Source of the DNA: Gammaproteobacteria bacterium
GTDB lineage: Bacteria; Pseudomonadota; Gammaproteobacteria; Pseudomonadales; Alcanivoracaceae
Length of the DNA stretch: 64,000 bases
Assembly: GCA_018067045.1 (NCBI GenBank)
Contig: JAGPVL010000009.1
Span: 1-64,000, forward strand
Direction: 5' to 3'
Positions 35,426-43,431 of this stretch are shown here, one piece after another. The translations under genes were made by a program, and so were the position numbers. The notes below the pieces were generated by a model. That model saw only the letters and a program-made list of their open reading frames with translations, was not told the origin of the DNA and ran no database searches. Every line of letters starts with the position of its first letter. Position 1 is the first letter of the stretch.

Positions 35426-38077
35426 TTAGGCGTCCGCGAGGTCGCCAACATCAAAATGGGGCAGCGACAGCAAGAATCGACTGCCCTCACCCGGCTGACT
35501 GGTCACGCTAATATCGCCGCCATGGCGCTCGCTCACGACCTTGACGAAACGCAAGCCAAGACCAGCGCCACGAATCTTCGCCGCCGTTTCGCTCGGCGCA
35601 CGGCTATAGCGATCAAACACCTGCTCTACAAACTCCGGCGCAATGCCCACTCCACGGTCACGCACCGCTACTTCCACCCGTGCGGGCACTTCAGCGCTCG
35701 CCTTGGTGACAGATAGAGTGACATCGACGCTATTACCCGGATGACTGTATTTCACGGCATTGGTCAGCAGGTTCAGCATCAGGCGCTCCAACAACTCGTG
35801 ATTACCACGCACCCAAACATCGTCGCGGGGGTCATAATGAAAGCGAATGGTGATGTCGCGCTCGGCCGCTTGCGGCTGCACCTGCTCTAAGGCACTTTCC
35901 ACCACCGGCAGCATATCCAGCTGCGCCAACTCAACCTGCTCTAAGGCCTCGACACGCGCCAGCTGCAAAAACTGCTCCGAAATATTCAGGTTCTTGCGTG
36001 CATGCAGATCAATGCTGTCGAGAAACGCGGTGATGTTCTTACCCTGCTCGGTATGGCGCATCTTCTCTGCCAGCGCCATTACCGAGATCATCGGCGAACG
36101 TAAATCATGGGAGAGGTAGTCGAGCAGCTCAGTACGCGTACGCAAGGCGCTCTTGATGACGGTGACGTCTTTTAGCGTGACGATCAGTACACGTCCAGGC
36201 CGGACACCCGCATCGACTGACGCCAGCTCCAGCATCAGCTCAGCGCCATCATGACGACGACATTCCTGCTCGACATGGCCATCGGCCATCGCCGCACCAA
36301 TCAGCGTAGGCCAATCAAGCTGCTCACCAAGCCACGTCAGCCCGTGAGCAAGATCGAGCAAATGAAGGCCATCGACCTGCTCAGTGGTGATGTCGAGCCA
36401 TGCCAATGCGCGCGAGTTTGCATATAACAAGCTACCGCAGGCGTCGCACATCAACACCCCTTCACGTAGCTGATCAAGGCTGGCATTAAAGAAATGCGTT
36501 AACGCTTGCTGGCGCATTTCTTCGTCAGCAGCGCGCTCGATATAATGCTCAACGATTTCATAGGCCGCGCCGCCAGCAGGTGCCGCAGAATTGACACGAT
36601 TGATCATCGCCACCATCCAGCCCTGCAACGCTTGGCTGGCCTGCGTGTCACGCCATAGCACGCTTAACTCATAGTGCTGATGACCTCGCAAAAAACAAAA
36701 GTGCCCAGCGCGGCTCGATTGCCAGCTACGCTCAGGCACCTTGATGCCGCCAGTTTGCACTGCACCACCACGCTGTTCCAAACGCCAAGCGTCAACCGGC
36801 AGCACGCGTTCAAGCATACGAATCAACGGCGCCATCGACACCGTTTCACTTAAGCGGCGGTTCAAATCGGTATAGCGAGATAGACGCGATAGCGCGGCGC
36901 GCAAATAATCTAAGGTGTATTCGAGCCGTCGCCACGTCCACAGCGGATATGCCACTACCGTCACCAGTAACGGCGCGCCCGGCGGCATCCATAGATGAAA
37001 CTGACGCAGCAATATAAACACCAACGCCAATGTGAGCGCCATCACCCCTGCCACCATTGGCATGCCCCACCGAGGCGGAATAATCGGCAACAACAAAGGC
37101 GCCAGTAGCGCAATCACCAATGTCGTCACGACAATCGCGGTGTCGCCCATGCGTTCAATAAATTGGCCGCTAAGCAGCGCATCGTAAATGTTCGCATTCA
37201 CTTCCACGCCGGGCATCAACTGGCCGCTGACCGTCAACGGTGTCACCAGCAAATCGCCAAGACCCGCCGCCGTCGCGCCGATCATAATGGTACGGCCCGC
37301 TAACAGCTGCGGTAGCACGCGGCCTTTAATCACATCCACTGCCGACACCTGAGGATAAGAACCCGCATCGCCACCGAAGGGAATAAAGCGCTGATACTGT
37401 CGAACATTGGCGAGGGTGCCGCGATGGGAGGAAGGCTGCGCAGGATATTTCTCTGCGATCCTCTTACCCTTATTGGGCGCCGCATCAGGCGCCACATCAT
37501 TTAGCATGGCCAGAGTAATATGAGGCCACCACGGCTGACCGATACCGGAGCGTAAAAACACTGAACGCACAACGCCGTCGCTATCCATCTCTAAATCAAC
37601 ATGACCCATGGCGCGAGCACGAGACGCAAAGCGGCGGTGCGGCAATAACTCAACCAGCTGGCCACCCGCGGTTTGCTGCTCGATGTGCACGGGCAAATAA
37701 ACTTGCCCATGTCGCTCAAGCGCCTCACCAAGCAGAACGTCTGAGGCGGGTCGGGACAAATCAGGCTCAGTCAGCAATAAATCCAACAGAACCGGGCCAC
37801 TGCCATATTCATGGAGCCGGTCAATCAGCTCTGCCAACCGCGCCCTATCCCACGGCCAGCGCCCCAGCTCACGCAAGCTAAATTCATCAATACCCACAAT
37901 AACCAGCTCGGTTTCTCGCTCCACCGGCTGGCGCTGCATCATGCTGTCGTAGATATAACGATCAAGGAAGGTCGGTGCCTGCATGAGCACAAGCACCATA
38001 GCAAACACCGCAATCACCAAGGTGACCAACAAGTGCTCTAGATAGAAACGACGCTGATGGCGCGTACGCAAAGACAT
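35426..38077 (-). CDS. CHASE2-domain sensor histidine kinase
   Basis: An 883-residue membrane kinase. It has one N-terminal helix (VTLVIAVFAMVLVLM), a CHASE2 periplasmic sensor (residues about 35-330; VIVGIDEFSLRELGRWPW is the CHASE2 start), three more helices (about 335-430), a PAS-like region (about 555-640), then the dimerisation helix with His657 in YLSHDLRSPM, the N box LLTNAVKYSHPGN and G boxes DRGVGIAPEF and GAGLGLRFV. Start at 38077: AAGGA lies 9 bases upstream and the previous gene ends 11 bases before. It is the last gene of an operon with a response regulator and a LysM-FecR protein. The signal is unknown. Confidence 0.92.
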   Translation of the reverse strand: MSLRTRHQRRFYLEHLLVTLVIAVFAMVLVLMQAPTFLDRYIYDSMMQRQPVERETELVIVGIDEFSLRELGRWPWDRARLAELIDRLHEYGSGPVLLDLLLTEPDLSRPASDVLLGEALERHGQVYLPVHIEQQTAGGQLVELLPHRRFASRARAMGHVDLEMDSDGVVRSVFLRSGIGQPWWPHITLAMLNDVAPDAAPNKGKRIAEKYPAQPSSHRGTLANVRQYQRFIPFGGDAGSYPQVSAVDVIKGRVLPQLLAGRTIMIGATAAGLGDLLVTPLTVSGQLMPGVEVNANIYDALLSGQFIERMGDTAIVVTTLVIALLAPLLLPIIPPRWGMPMVAGVMALTLALVFILLRQFHLWMPPGAPLLVTVVAYPLWTWRRLEYTLDYLRAALSRLSRYTDLNRRLSETVSMAPLIRMLERVLPVDAWRLEQRGGAVQTGGIKVPERSWQSSRAGHFCFLRGHQHYELSVLWRDTQASQALQGWMVAMINRVNSAAPAGGAAYEIVEHYIERAADEEMRQQALTHFFNASLDQLREGVLMCDACGSLLYANSRALAWLDITTEQVDGLHLLDLAHGLTWLGEQLDWPTLIGAAMADGHVEQECRRHDGAELMLELASVDAGVRPGRVLIVTLKDVTVIKSALRTRTELLDYLSHDLRSPMISVMALAEKMRHTEQGKNITAFLDSIDLHARKNLNISEQFLQLARVEALEQVELAQLDMLPVVESALEQVQPQAAERDITIRFHYDPRDDVWVRGNHELLERLMLNLLTNAVKYSHPGNSVDVTLSVTKASAEVPARVEVAVRDRGVGIAPEFVEQVFDRYSRAPSETAAKIRGAGLGLRFVKVVSERHGGDISVTSQPGEGSRFLLSLPHFDVGDLADA

Positions 38078-38088
38078 TCGCCGCGTCC

Positions 38089-39186
38089 TTATAGGCCCAA
38101 CAGAAGGGCCGCCCCAACGAGGAAAATCCATAACCCGCGTAAATCTTTTTTCGCGGCTTCTGGCTCAACTACTACCGGGGCGGGTCTTACTAACGAAAAC
38201 GTCGTCGTTGCTTCAAAGCCCCGTATACCTGCCTCATCGACAGCGCGTACTACCAACGCATACTCACCCGCTTCAAGCGACGCCTGCCATTGTTGCAACT
38301 CTATCGGCTCACTGCGCAGTAAGCTGCCGTCCGCTTGATTGAATAACTCCACCCAATAGCGCTCTGCGCCCTCGACCGACGCCCACGTCACGGTAGCTTG
38401 TGGCCACTCGACGGCAGCCGTCGCCGTTGTTGCCGGCAGCAAGGGCACCGGCTCCGACGGCGGCTCGCCCGGCGCCGCCATGCTGGCGAAGCCTGCATCA
38501 ACTTGCTGGGTTTTTCCTTGTGCGGATAACGCCACGGCGCCATCGAGTACGCTGTTGCGAGTCACTTCTTCCTGATCGACTTCAACATCGAAACGCGTGC
38601 CACGCACCGCTGCCACAGCACTCGGTGTGACAATAATAAAACGACTACTGCCAGACGTTCGCGGCCGCACATAAGTGCGTAACTCGCCGCGCTCAAGACG
38701 CAGATTGGTGTCGACCATGCCCGTTTCTTGGAAACGACTATAACGGTCAAAAATAACCAACGATTCAGGCTTCACCAACAGCTCAGACTGATCAGCAAAC
38801 AACACCCGAACGCTGCTGTTGTCCCCCGTCTCAAGAGCATCGCCGGCATTGACCTCAATACCCTGCGTGGCCCGCTCCGCTTGACCGCCTTGCTTGCGGT
38901 AAAGCATCACCTCACCGATCACCGCGTGGACGCGAGCGGGTTCTGGGGCCTGTTTCAGCCATTCAGTAGGAATATTAAGAATAGCCCCAGGCGGAATCGC
39001 ACGGGGAGAAGAAATACCGTTGTACTGAGCGAGTTCTTTCCAACACTGGTTTGGATCTCGGGCAAAGTTTTCACACACCCGCCACAGCGAATCACCAGGA
39101 CGGAAGGTGTATTGCACATCCTCCGCCAGCACGGTTGTTGCTGTGATCAAACACCACAGCGCCAGCATCAGTCTGTGCATGCGCAT
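38089..39186 (-). CDS. LysM and FecR domain periplasmic protein
   Basis: A 365-residue exported protein. After a signal peptide (LMLALWCLITATTVLAE), residues about 25-75 are a LysM peptidoglycan-binding domain (YTFRPGDSLWRVCENFARDP), residues about 90-250 a FecR domain (YRKQGGQAER, GDALETGDNSSVRVLFADQS, VVAVRGTRFDVEV-like segment), and then a fibronectin-III-like module (VTWASVEGAERYWVELFNQA). A final hydrophobic helix (WIFLVGAALLLGL) anchors it. It begins within the stop of the response regulator (TAATG) and precedes the kinase by 11 bases. It may pass a cell-wall signal to the CHASE2 kinase; this is inference. Confidence 0.85.
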   Translation of the reverse strand: MRMHRLMLALWCLITATTVLAEDVQYTFRPGDSLWRVCENFARDPNQCWKELAQYNGISSPRAIPPGAILNIPTEWLKQAPEPARVHAVIGEVMLYRKQGGQAERATQGIEVNAGDALETGDNSSVRVLFADQSELLVKPESLVIFDRYSRFQETGMVDTNLRLERGELRTYVRPRTSGSSRFIIVTPSAVAAVRGTRFDVEVDQEEVTRNSVLDGAVALSAQGKTQQVDAGFASMAAPGEPPSEPVPLLPATTATAAVEWPQATVTWASVEGAERYWVELFNQADGSLLRSEPIELQQWQASLEAGEYALVVRAVDEAGIRGFEATTTFSLVRPAPVVVEPEAAKKDLRGLWIFLVGAALLLGL

Positions 39187-39887
39187 TACCCTTCTCCCTG
39201 GTCGCCTGCCTCTTCGAGTCGATAACCATGTTGGTACACGGTTTTGATCCGATAACCGTTTTCTGGGCGAATGTGCAGGCTGCGGCGAATACGGCTGACA
39301 TGAACGTCCACCGTGCGCGATTCAATCGGCATCATAATGCCCCACACCTTTTCGAGAAGGTGTGCCCGCGACAACAACTTGCCCACGTTCTGAAATAAGT
39401 AGCAGGCTAAATCAAAATCCTTGTCAGTCAGGCGAGCCACCTCACCGCCAACAAGAATTTGCCGCTTATCACGATCGACATGCCAATCGCCCAGCGTAAA
39501 CACCGCTTCATCATCATCCGAGGAAACCCCCGAACGACGACCCAACGCGTTTATTCTGGCCAACAGCTCTGCTTGGCTGACCGGCTTAACCATATAATCA
39601 TCTGCCCCATGCGAAAGCGCACCGACTATGGAAGGCTCGTCGTCTCGCTGGGTTGCAAACAGCACCGGCACTTTATTGCCCGATGCACGCAACTCTTCCA
39701 GTACCGCAAACCCACTCATGTCTGGCACTTCCCAATCGAGCAGTAGCAGATCAAAGGTTTCTCGGCGCAGCAGGGACATAAAGTCCCGGCCACTACTGAT
39801 ATGAGTGCATGAATGTCCCGCTTCAACTAACCAATGCCGCACCAATTCAGCTTGTGCAACATCATCTTCCAGATAGGCGATACGCAA
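39186..39887 (-). CDS. OmpR-family response regulator
   Basis: A 233-residue regulator. The receiver domain has the acidic pair ED7-8/D9, phosphoacceptor D51 (LLLLDWEVP) and the conserved Lys in MVKPVS; the C-terminal winged helix reads LTDKDFDLACYLFQNVGKLL and SRTVDVHVSRIRRSL. I start at the TTG (39885-39887) because AGGAG is 7 bases upstream and the protein then begins at strand 1; an ATG 27 bases earlier would lie upstream of that site. It is first in the operon RR, LysM-FecR, CHASE2 kinase and is the expected output of that kinase. Confidence 0.9.
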   Translation of the reverse strand: MRIAYLEDDVAQAELVRHWLVEAGHSCTHISSGRDFMSLLRRETFDLLLLDWEVPDMSGFAVLEELRASGNKVPVLFATQRDDEPSIVGALSHGADDYMVKPVSQAELLARINALGRRSGVSSDDDEAVFTLGDWHVDRDKRQILVGGEVARLTDKDFDLACYLFQNVGKLLSRAHLLEKVWGIMMPIESRTVDVHVSRIRRSLHIRPENGYRIKTVYQHGYRLEEAGDQGEG

Positions 39888-39961
39888 GGTCCATCTCCTT
39901 GTGGGGCAGAGCATAAAAGGGATGCTCTGATTACGTTGAAAAACAGTGTAAAACGATATCG

Positions 39962-40285
39962 CTAGGCGCTCGTATACTTAAGCCCTATAACACCGAGAAT
40001 TATTAAACCTGTAAAGGCAAATCTGGGCCACGTTGCTGGATCATTGAATAACAGCACACCAAAGATCGTGACGCCAACGGCACCAAGGCCTGTCCAGACA
40101 GCATACGCTGTACCAACCGAAATGCCGCGCATGGCATACGACAGCATTACCATATTGACTACTGTCAACACCGCTGCACAACTAATCGGCAGCCAGCCGG
40201 GGCTCACCTGCACCCACTTCATGCTCAACGCCCACGCGATTTCCACCAACACAGCGACAAGCAGCACCACCCAATAAATCGACAT
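39962..40285 (-). CDS. sugE: SMR-family small exporter, Gdx/SugE type
   Basis: A 107-residue, four-helix protein of the small multidrug resistance family. The essential glutamate is E15 (LVEIAWALSMKW), and GTAYAVWTGLGAVGVTIFGV is characteristic. The W-x-x-S-M-K pattern after the glutamate and the VGTAYAVWTGLGA motif favour the Gdx/SugE guanidinium exporter branch over EmrE. GGGAG precedes the ATG. I found no clear guanidine riboswitch in front of it. It functions as an antiparallel dimer and exchanges guanidinium for protons. Confidence 0.88.
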   Translation of the reverse strand: MSIYWVVLLVAVLVEIAWALSMKWVQVSPGWLPISCAAVLTVVNMVMLSYAMRGISVGTAYAVWTGLGAVGVTIFGVLLFNDPATWPRFAFTGLIILGVIGLKYTSA

Positions 40286-40367
40286 ATCTTCGCTCCCAAA
40301 ACGGGCTCACTAGCAATGCAGCGTCGGAAACCCGCAAGAGACGCCGCAGCGAAAGAATAGAAGCGCC

Positions 40368-40392
40368 CCACCAAAGTGCAAGCCTTTGGTGG
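40368..40392. other. Perfect hairpin between the SMR gene and tRNA locus
   Basis: CCACCAAAG, loop TGCAAGC, CTTTGGTGG: a 9-bp perfect stem in the 5' region of the SMR transcript, with no T run on either side. It could be a leader structure or a processing signal. Its loop carries TGCAAGC, part of the REP-like core. Confidence 0.55.
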
Positions 40393-40472
40393 ACGCTCGG
40401 CGACCAAAGCCGCTATTATTCGCACCCTTGCGATCAACCCGCGGTCTATCCGTTGCTGTTCGCCTGCATTCT

Positions 40473-40633
40473 TTGAAATGAAAAGTTCTGCACCCGTAGC
40501 TCAGCTGGGCGAAGCCGGAACAGAGAAAGCACAGCTTTCTCCCGGCGTAGCGACACGAGCATGCAAGCGAGTGGCCGGGCCCGACGCGTAGCGGCGGGGA
40601 GTACGAGCAGTGCAACGCACTGCCAAAGGGTGC
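40473..40633 (+). pseudogene. tRNA-Arg-like partial copy with a structured insert
   Basis: Bases 40473-40508 repeat exactly the 36 bases at 40653-40688: 17 bases of leader and the first 19 bases of tRNA-Arg(CCG), 180 bp upstream of the real gene. After CAGCTGG the copy leaves the tRNA sequence. About 120 bases later GGGTGC at 40628-40633 could pair with the acceptor GCACCC at 40490-40495. The stretch between has two perfect hairpins (40523-40541, GAGAAAGC-ACA-GCTTTCTC; 40607-40623, GCAGTGC-AAC-GCACTGC) and no anticodon arm. It cannot act as a normal tRNA; it is a truncated duplicate or a tRNA with a structured element inserted. Confidence 0.65.
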
Positions 40634-40669
40634 ATCATTTGCCCACGTTAGATTGAAATGAAAAGTTCT

Positions 40670-40746
40670 GCACCCGTAGCTCAGCTGGATAGAGTACTGC
40701 CCTCCGAAGGCAGGGGTCACAGGTTCGAATCCTGTCGGGTGCGCCA
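40670..40746 (+). tRNA. tRNA-Arg (anticodon CCG)
   Basis: A 77-base cloverleaf. The acceptor stem GCACCCG pairs with CGGGTGC, the D arm is GCTCAGCTGGATAGAGT, the anticodon arm is CTGCC-CTCCGAA-GGCAG with anticodon CCG, and the T arm is ACAGG-TTCGAAT-CCTGT. The discriminator G and CCA are encoded. It reads the arginine codon CGG. The antisense strand gives the often mis-annotated protein frame that contains [12 protein letters not shown], which is not a gene. Confidence 0.97.
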
Positions 40747-40841
40747 TTTCAAACGCCGTTTCATCCTCTTTCACCACACCCACACAGACCAAACCCGTAT
40801 GCCTCACTCCATGCATACACCAAAACAAAACAGATTAGGCG

Positions 40842-41690
40842 TTAATGTCTAATCTTCAACGAAAACGCCTCATCTTCTAACGACGTACTCGCAGGATCAA
40901 TGCGTGACTGCTCGCGCAAAGAGGTCATATATGACATCACATCATCCGCCTCCCGACGCATCGCCACGTCACCAATAAAGCCCTTCTCCAGCAACAGCTC
41001 ATCGGAATACCCAGGCAGCAAAATGCGATAATCCAGCCAATGGTGCATAGCTTCGTAGCGTCCAGATTCCGCTAACAGTCCGGTCAGACAGTTATCCGTC
41101 AGCGTATTATAAAATTCTGGGTGCGCCGTTAGCGTTTCCGCGTGACGCATATAATTTAGCAACAAGGCGCGGCCCTGCAGCATAGAACCGTTTAAACGAT
41201 ACAAATAAACGGGCTCTTTGCGAATATGCGAGCGCAAACCAATCACGTCCTGCTCGGTCGCCAATACAATAAACTTTGTGTAGTTACGGAAGGCGCCATC
41301 TACCGGCCCATAACGCGTTTGATCTTGACGCAAGCGCGCCTCCATCGACACAACTAGAAATTCACCATTCGCAAATTCAAAACTCGCAAAAGCATGCGCC
41401 AAGCCGTAAGCGCCGAAATGCGAAATACCAAACCACACATTTTTCAACTCAGACAGCATGTACTTCTTATCGAGATACCGCGCTTCGACTACCGCTCCAC
41501 TCCCGTCGTAGCGAAAATCCCTGACGTGACGCACAGACAGAATGTCGCCAGACACTCTAACCTCCGGCAATACCTGATACGACACCTTCCAATCGCCGTC
41601 TTGTGATGGCACGCGGCTAACAAAGTACAACGCATACACGAGCATCAATAACAGCACACTCAAGCCAACCGTTTTTTTCCGGCTCAGCAT
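40842..41690 (-). CDS. DUF4105 (Lnb N-terminal-like) membrane-anchored protein
   Basis: A 282-residue protein with an N-terminal signal anchor (LSVLLLMLVYALYFVSRV) and a periplasmic DUF4105 domain: WFGISHFGAYGLAHAFASFE, then GEFLVVSMEARLRQ, the Tyr-rich FRNYTKFIVLATEQD, and the conserved cysteine motif TDNCLTGLLAESG near residue 205. Related domains in lacto-N-biosidase-like and papain-like proteins suggest a peptidase-type fold with Cys and His, but no activity is established. A GTG one codon earlier is an equal start candidate (GGAG at 6 bases); I give the ATG. Confidence 0.8.
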   Translation of the reverse strand: MLSRKKTVGLSVLLLMLVYALYFVSRVPSQDGDWKVSYQVLPEVRVSGDILSVRHVRDFRYDGSGAVVEARYLDKKYMLSELKNVWFGISHFGAYGLAHAFASFEFANGEFLVVSMEARLRQDQTRYGPVDGAFRNYTKFIVLATEQDVIGLRSHIRKEPVYLYRLNGSMLQGRALLLNYMRHAETLTAHPEFYNTLTDNCLTGLLAESGRYEAMHHWLDYRILLPGYSDELLLEKGFIGDVAMRREADDVMSYMTSLREQSRIDPASTSLEDEAFSLKIRH

Positions 41691-42130
41691 CACCTCAATC
41701 TCCTTGTCTCATTGCGCTCCGTCCTTGCCAAACACCAGCATCCGGTGCGTTCCATTATCAGCCATTCCGCCTACCCCCAGAACTCAACTGAGGCGTTTCT
41801 CAACGGTTTTGTTCAGGCCACGCTACGTTATACCCAAGCAATCACCTTATTCCCACTATGGCAGTGCACGTCGTCAGCACTCGAACAACCACAGGCGATT
41901 TACTCTATCGGCATTGGTCAGTAGATAACGCCACCCGAACGCTCTCTATTCACGAAAAATTAAGGTTGCTTTGTATCCTCAAAAGCATCATACAAGGGGT
42001 TGCTTTGACGTTTTTCATTATTCCAGTGCGGCATTGATAGTACGATTAGAATTAGCGGTGTCGCCATAATCTACGGTAGAAAAAACACTAATCGCTAACG
42101 AGATGTCGTCAACGACACAGAGGCACTATC
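41691..42130. other. Divergent intergenic region, no clear gene
   Basis: About 440 bases between the DUF4105 gene and the methyltransferase. Two overlapping frames of about 70 codons (41704-41928 and 41712-41924) carry no domain and I do not call them. Two GGTTGCTTTG copies near 41965 and 41998 are the only repeat I notice. Both promoters should lie here. Confidence 0.4.
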
Positions 42131-42952
42131 ATGGATGCATCACGACCACTGGATTGGTCACACGCTCTGCTTAGCAAATTCCTTAGTCGTCACGCCAATT
42201 ATCCTGCGCGAGCGGAAACTCATATCCGTCTTGAAAATCGTCAATCATCAGGCAATCAGTCAACCAATAGCGTATCCGCGAGTCGCCCTCCAATGATTAA
42301 GGAAACGAATACAGTAAGCTGCCTGTTATGCGACGCAAGCACCGCTGCGCTATTCAAACAAATTGGCGAGCAAACATACCATCGCTGCGACAGCTGCCTA
42401 TTAACATTCCTCAATCCCGATCAGATGCCATCCATTGAGGTCGAACGCGCCACCTATGACATGCACGAAAACGATCCTGAGGATATTCATTACCGAGCGT
42501 TCTTACGCCGCGCCACCGATCCACTTGTAGAAAAACTTAAATCCGGCAGTTACGGGCTCGATTACGGTTGCGGCCCTGGCCCTGCCTTGGCGGCAATGAT
42601 GAGCGAGCGCGGCTTCGCGATGGAAGTTTATGACCCCATCTATGCAAATGACGAAGACGTACTCGAAGAAAACTACGATTTTATTACCTGCACCGAAGTG
42701 GCCGAACACTTCCATTCGCCTAAAAAAGAACTTGCCCAACTAGACCGCATGCTGGCTCCCGGCGGATGGCTCGCCATTATGACAAGCTGGCTGCATGACG
42801 ATATTGATTTTTCAACATGGCATTACCGTCGCGACCCAACCCACGTGTGTTTCTACCAACCTAAAACATTCGAATACTGGGCGCGTAACGCCGGTTGGTC
42901 GGCGCTATTCCCTGCAAACAATATTGTCTTGCTGCAAAAACCTTTCGATTAA
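42131..42952 (+). CDS. SAM-dependent methyltransferase with zinc-ribbon-like N-terminus
   Basis: A 273-residue class I methyltransferase. Residues about 57-90 carry two CxxC pairs (SCLLCDAS and RCDSCLLTF), a zinc-ribbon-like module common in this family. The SAM motif is LDYGCGPGPALAAMM near residue 142, followed by ITCTEVAEHFHSPKKELAQL and LAPGGWLAIMTS. The first 54 residues are basic and low in conservation, so an alternative start at 42293 is possible; I kept 42131 because GAGG lies 9 bases upstream. The target is unknown. Confidence 0.82.
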   Translation: MDASRPLDWSHALLSKFLSRHANYPARAETHIRLENRQSSGNQSTNSVSASRPPMIKETNTVSCLLCDASTAALFKQIGEQTYHRCDSCLLTFLNPDQMPSIEVERATYDMHENDPEDIHYRAFLRRATDPLVEKLKSGSYGLDYGCGPGPALAAMMSERGFAMEVYDPIYANDEDVLEENYDFITCTEVAEHFHSPKKELAQLDRMLAPGGWLAIMTSWLHDDIDFSTWHYRRDPTHVCFYQPKTFEYWARNAGWSALFPANNIVLLQKPFD

Positions 42953-42984
42953 GAAACGCTTGCGAAAATATTAAACCGCCACGC

Positions 42985-43202
42985 CTAGAGGAAGACTACC
43001 TGCAGGCGATTGGCATCGGTTTGAATCTGGCGCTGTTCGCTTGCAAGCAAGCTCCTACAAAAAACATCAAGCCGCTTGGCCTTGAGGAAAGCTGCCTGCA
43101 GGCGATAGGATTTGATTTGAATCTAGCGCTGTTCGCTTGCAAGCAAGCTCCTACAAAAAAGGTCAAGCCGCACTGCCTTGTGGGAGCTTGCTTGCAAGCG
43201 AT
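42985..43202. repeat. 96-bp direct repeat built of REP-like units
   Basis: Two copies of a roughly 90-base segment lie in direct order with an exact 96-bp offset, for example TTGAATCTRGCGCTGTTCGC at 43021 and 43117. Each copy has a left end CCTGCAGGCGAT and a right end with CGCTTGCAAGCAAGCTCCTACAA (43038-43060 and 43134-43156). A forward unit (43176-43202) then closes the array, which looks like a composite REP element that has duplicated. Confidence 0.8.
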
Positions 43203-43258
43203 AGACCTTTAATAGCAGCCGCCACCTGCAAGCCTACTTCCACAATAATTAGAAAACA

Positions 43259-43328
43259 AAAAGCCCGAACCTCCTCGACAACAATGCTTCTTTGCAGAAT
43301 CATTGTTGTCAATTCAGTTCAGGCTTTT
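43259..43328 (-). terminator. Two-tier hairpin terminator after the FecR gene
   Basis: An outer 12-base pair of arms (AAAAGCCCGAAC, 43259-43270, with GTTCAGGCTTTT, 43317-43328, one mismatch) encloses a perfect 10-bp inner stem (GACAACAATG, 43277-43286, with CATTGTTGTC, 43301-43310). Read on the minus strand the outer arm runs into CTTTTTG, so it suits the minus-strand FecR gene that ends at 43432. Confidence 0.7.
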
Positions 43329-43431
43329 CCTATCCCCCCAAGTAGCAGGGCAATAATCAGTTAAAACTTCCTACTGCCTTTTTAAAGCAGATTTAACATC
43401 CCGGCGTCCAACGAAACGTCATTAAGACGAC

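Noticed and set aside
40286-40440. Guanidine riboswitch upstream of the SMR exporter
   Set aside because: I found no paired ACGR-loop hairpins or other guanidine-riboswitch core; only one simple hairpin is present.
40310-40828. A 172-codon minus-strand frame over the tRNA-Arg region, with [12 protein letters not shown]
   Set aside because: It is the antisense of tRNA-Arg and its copy; this peptide is a well-known mis-annotation of tRNA reverse strands.
41704-41928. Two overlapping frames of about 70 codons upstream of the methyltransferase
   Set aside because: No domain, no start signal and mutually overlapping; likely chance in a gap.
42985-43202. CRISPR array
   Set aside because: Repeats are palindromic, of unequal length and only two copies with a 96-bp period; no cas genes nearby.
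42895-43212. A 105-codon frame with repeated NLALFACKQAPTK
   Set aside because: It is translation of the 96-bp composite REP repeat and not a protein gene.
43259-43328. Integron attC site
   Set aside because: The arms end in GCCCGAAC and GTTCAGGC, which do not fit RYYYAAC and GTTRRRY, and no integrase is nearby; a terminator explains it better.
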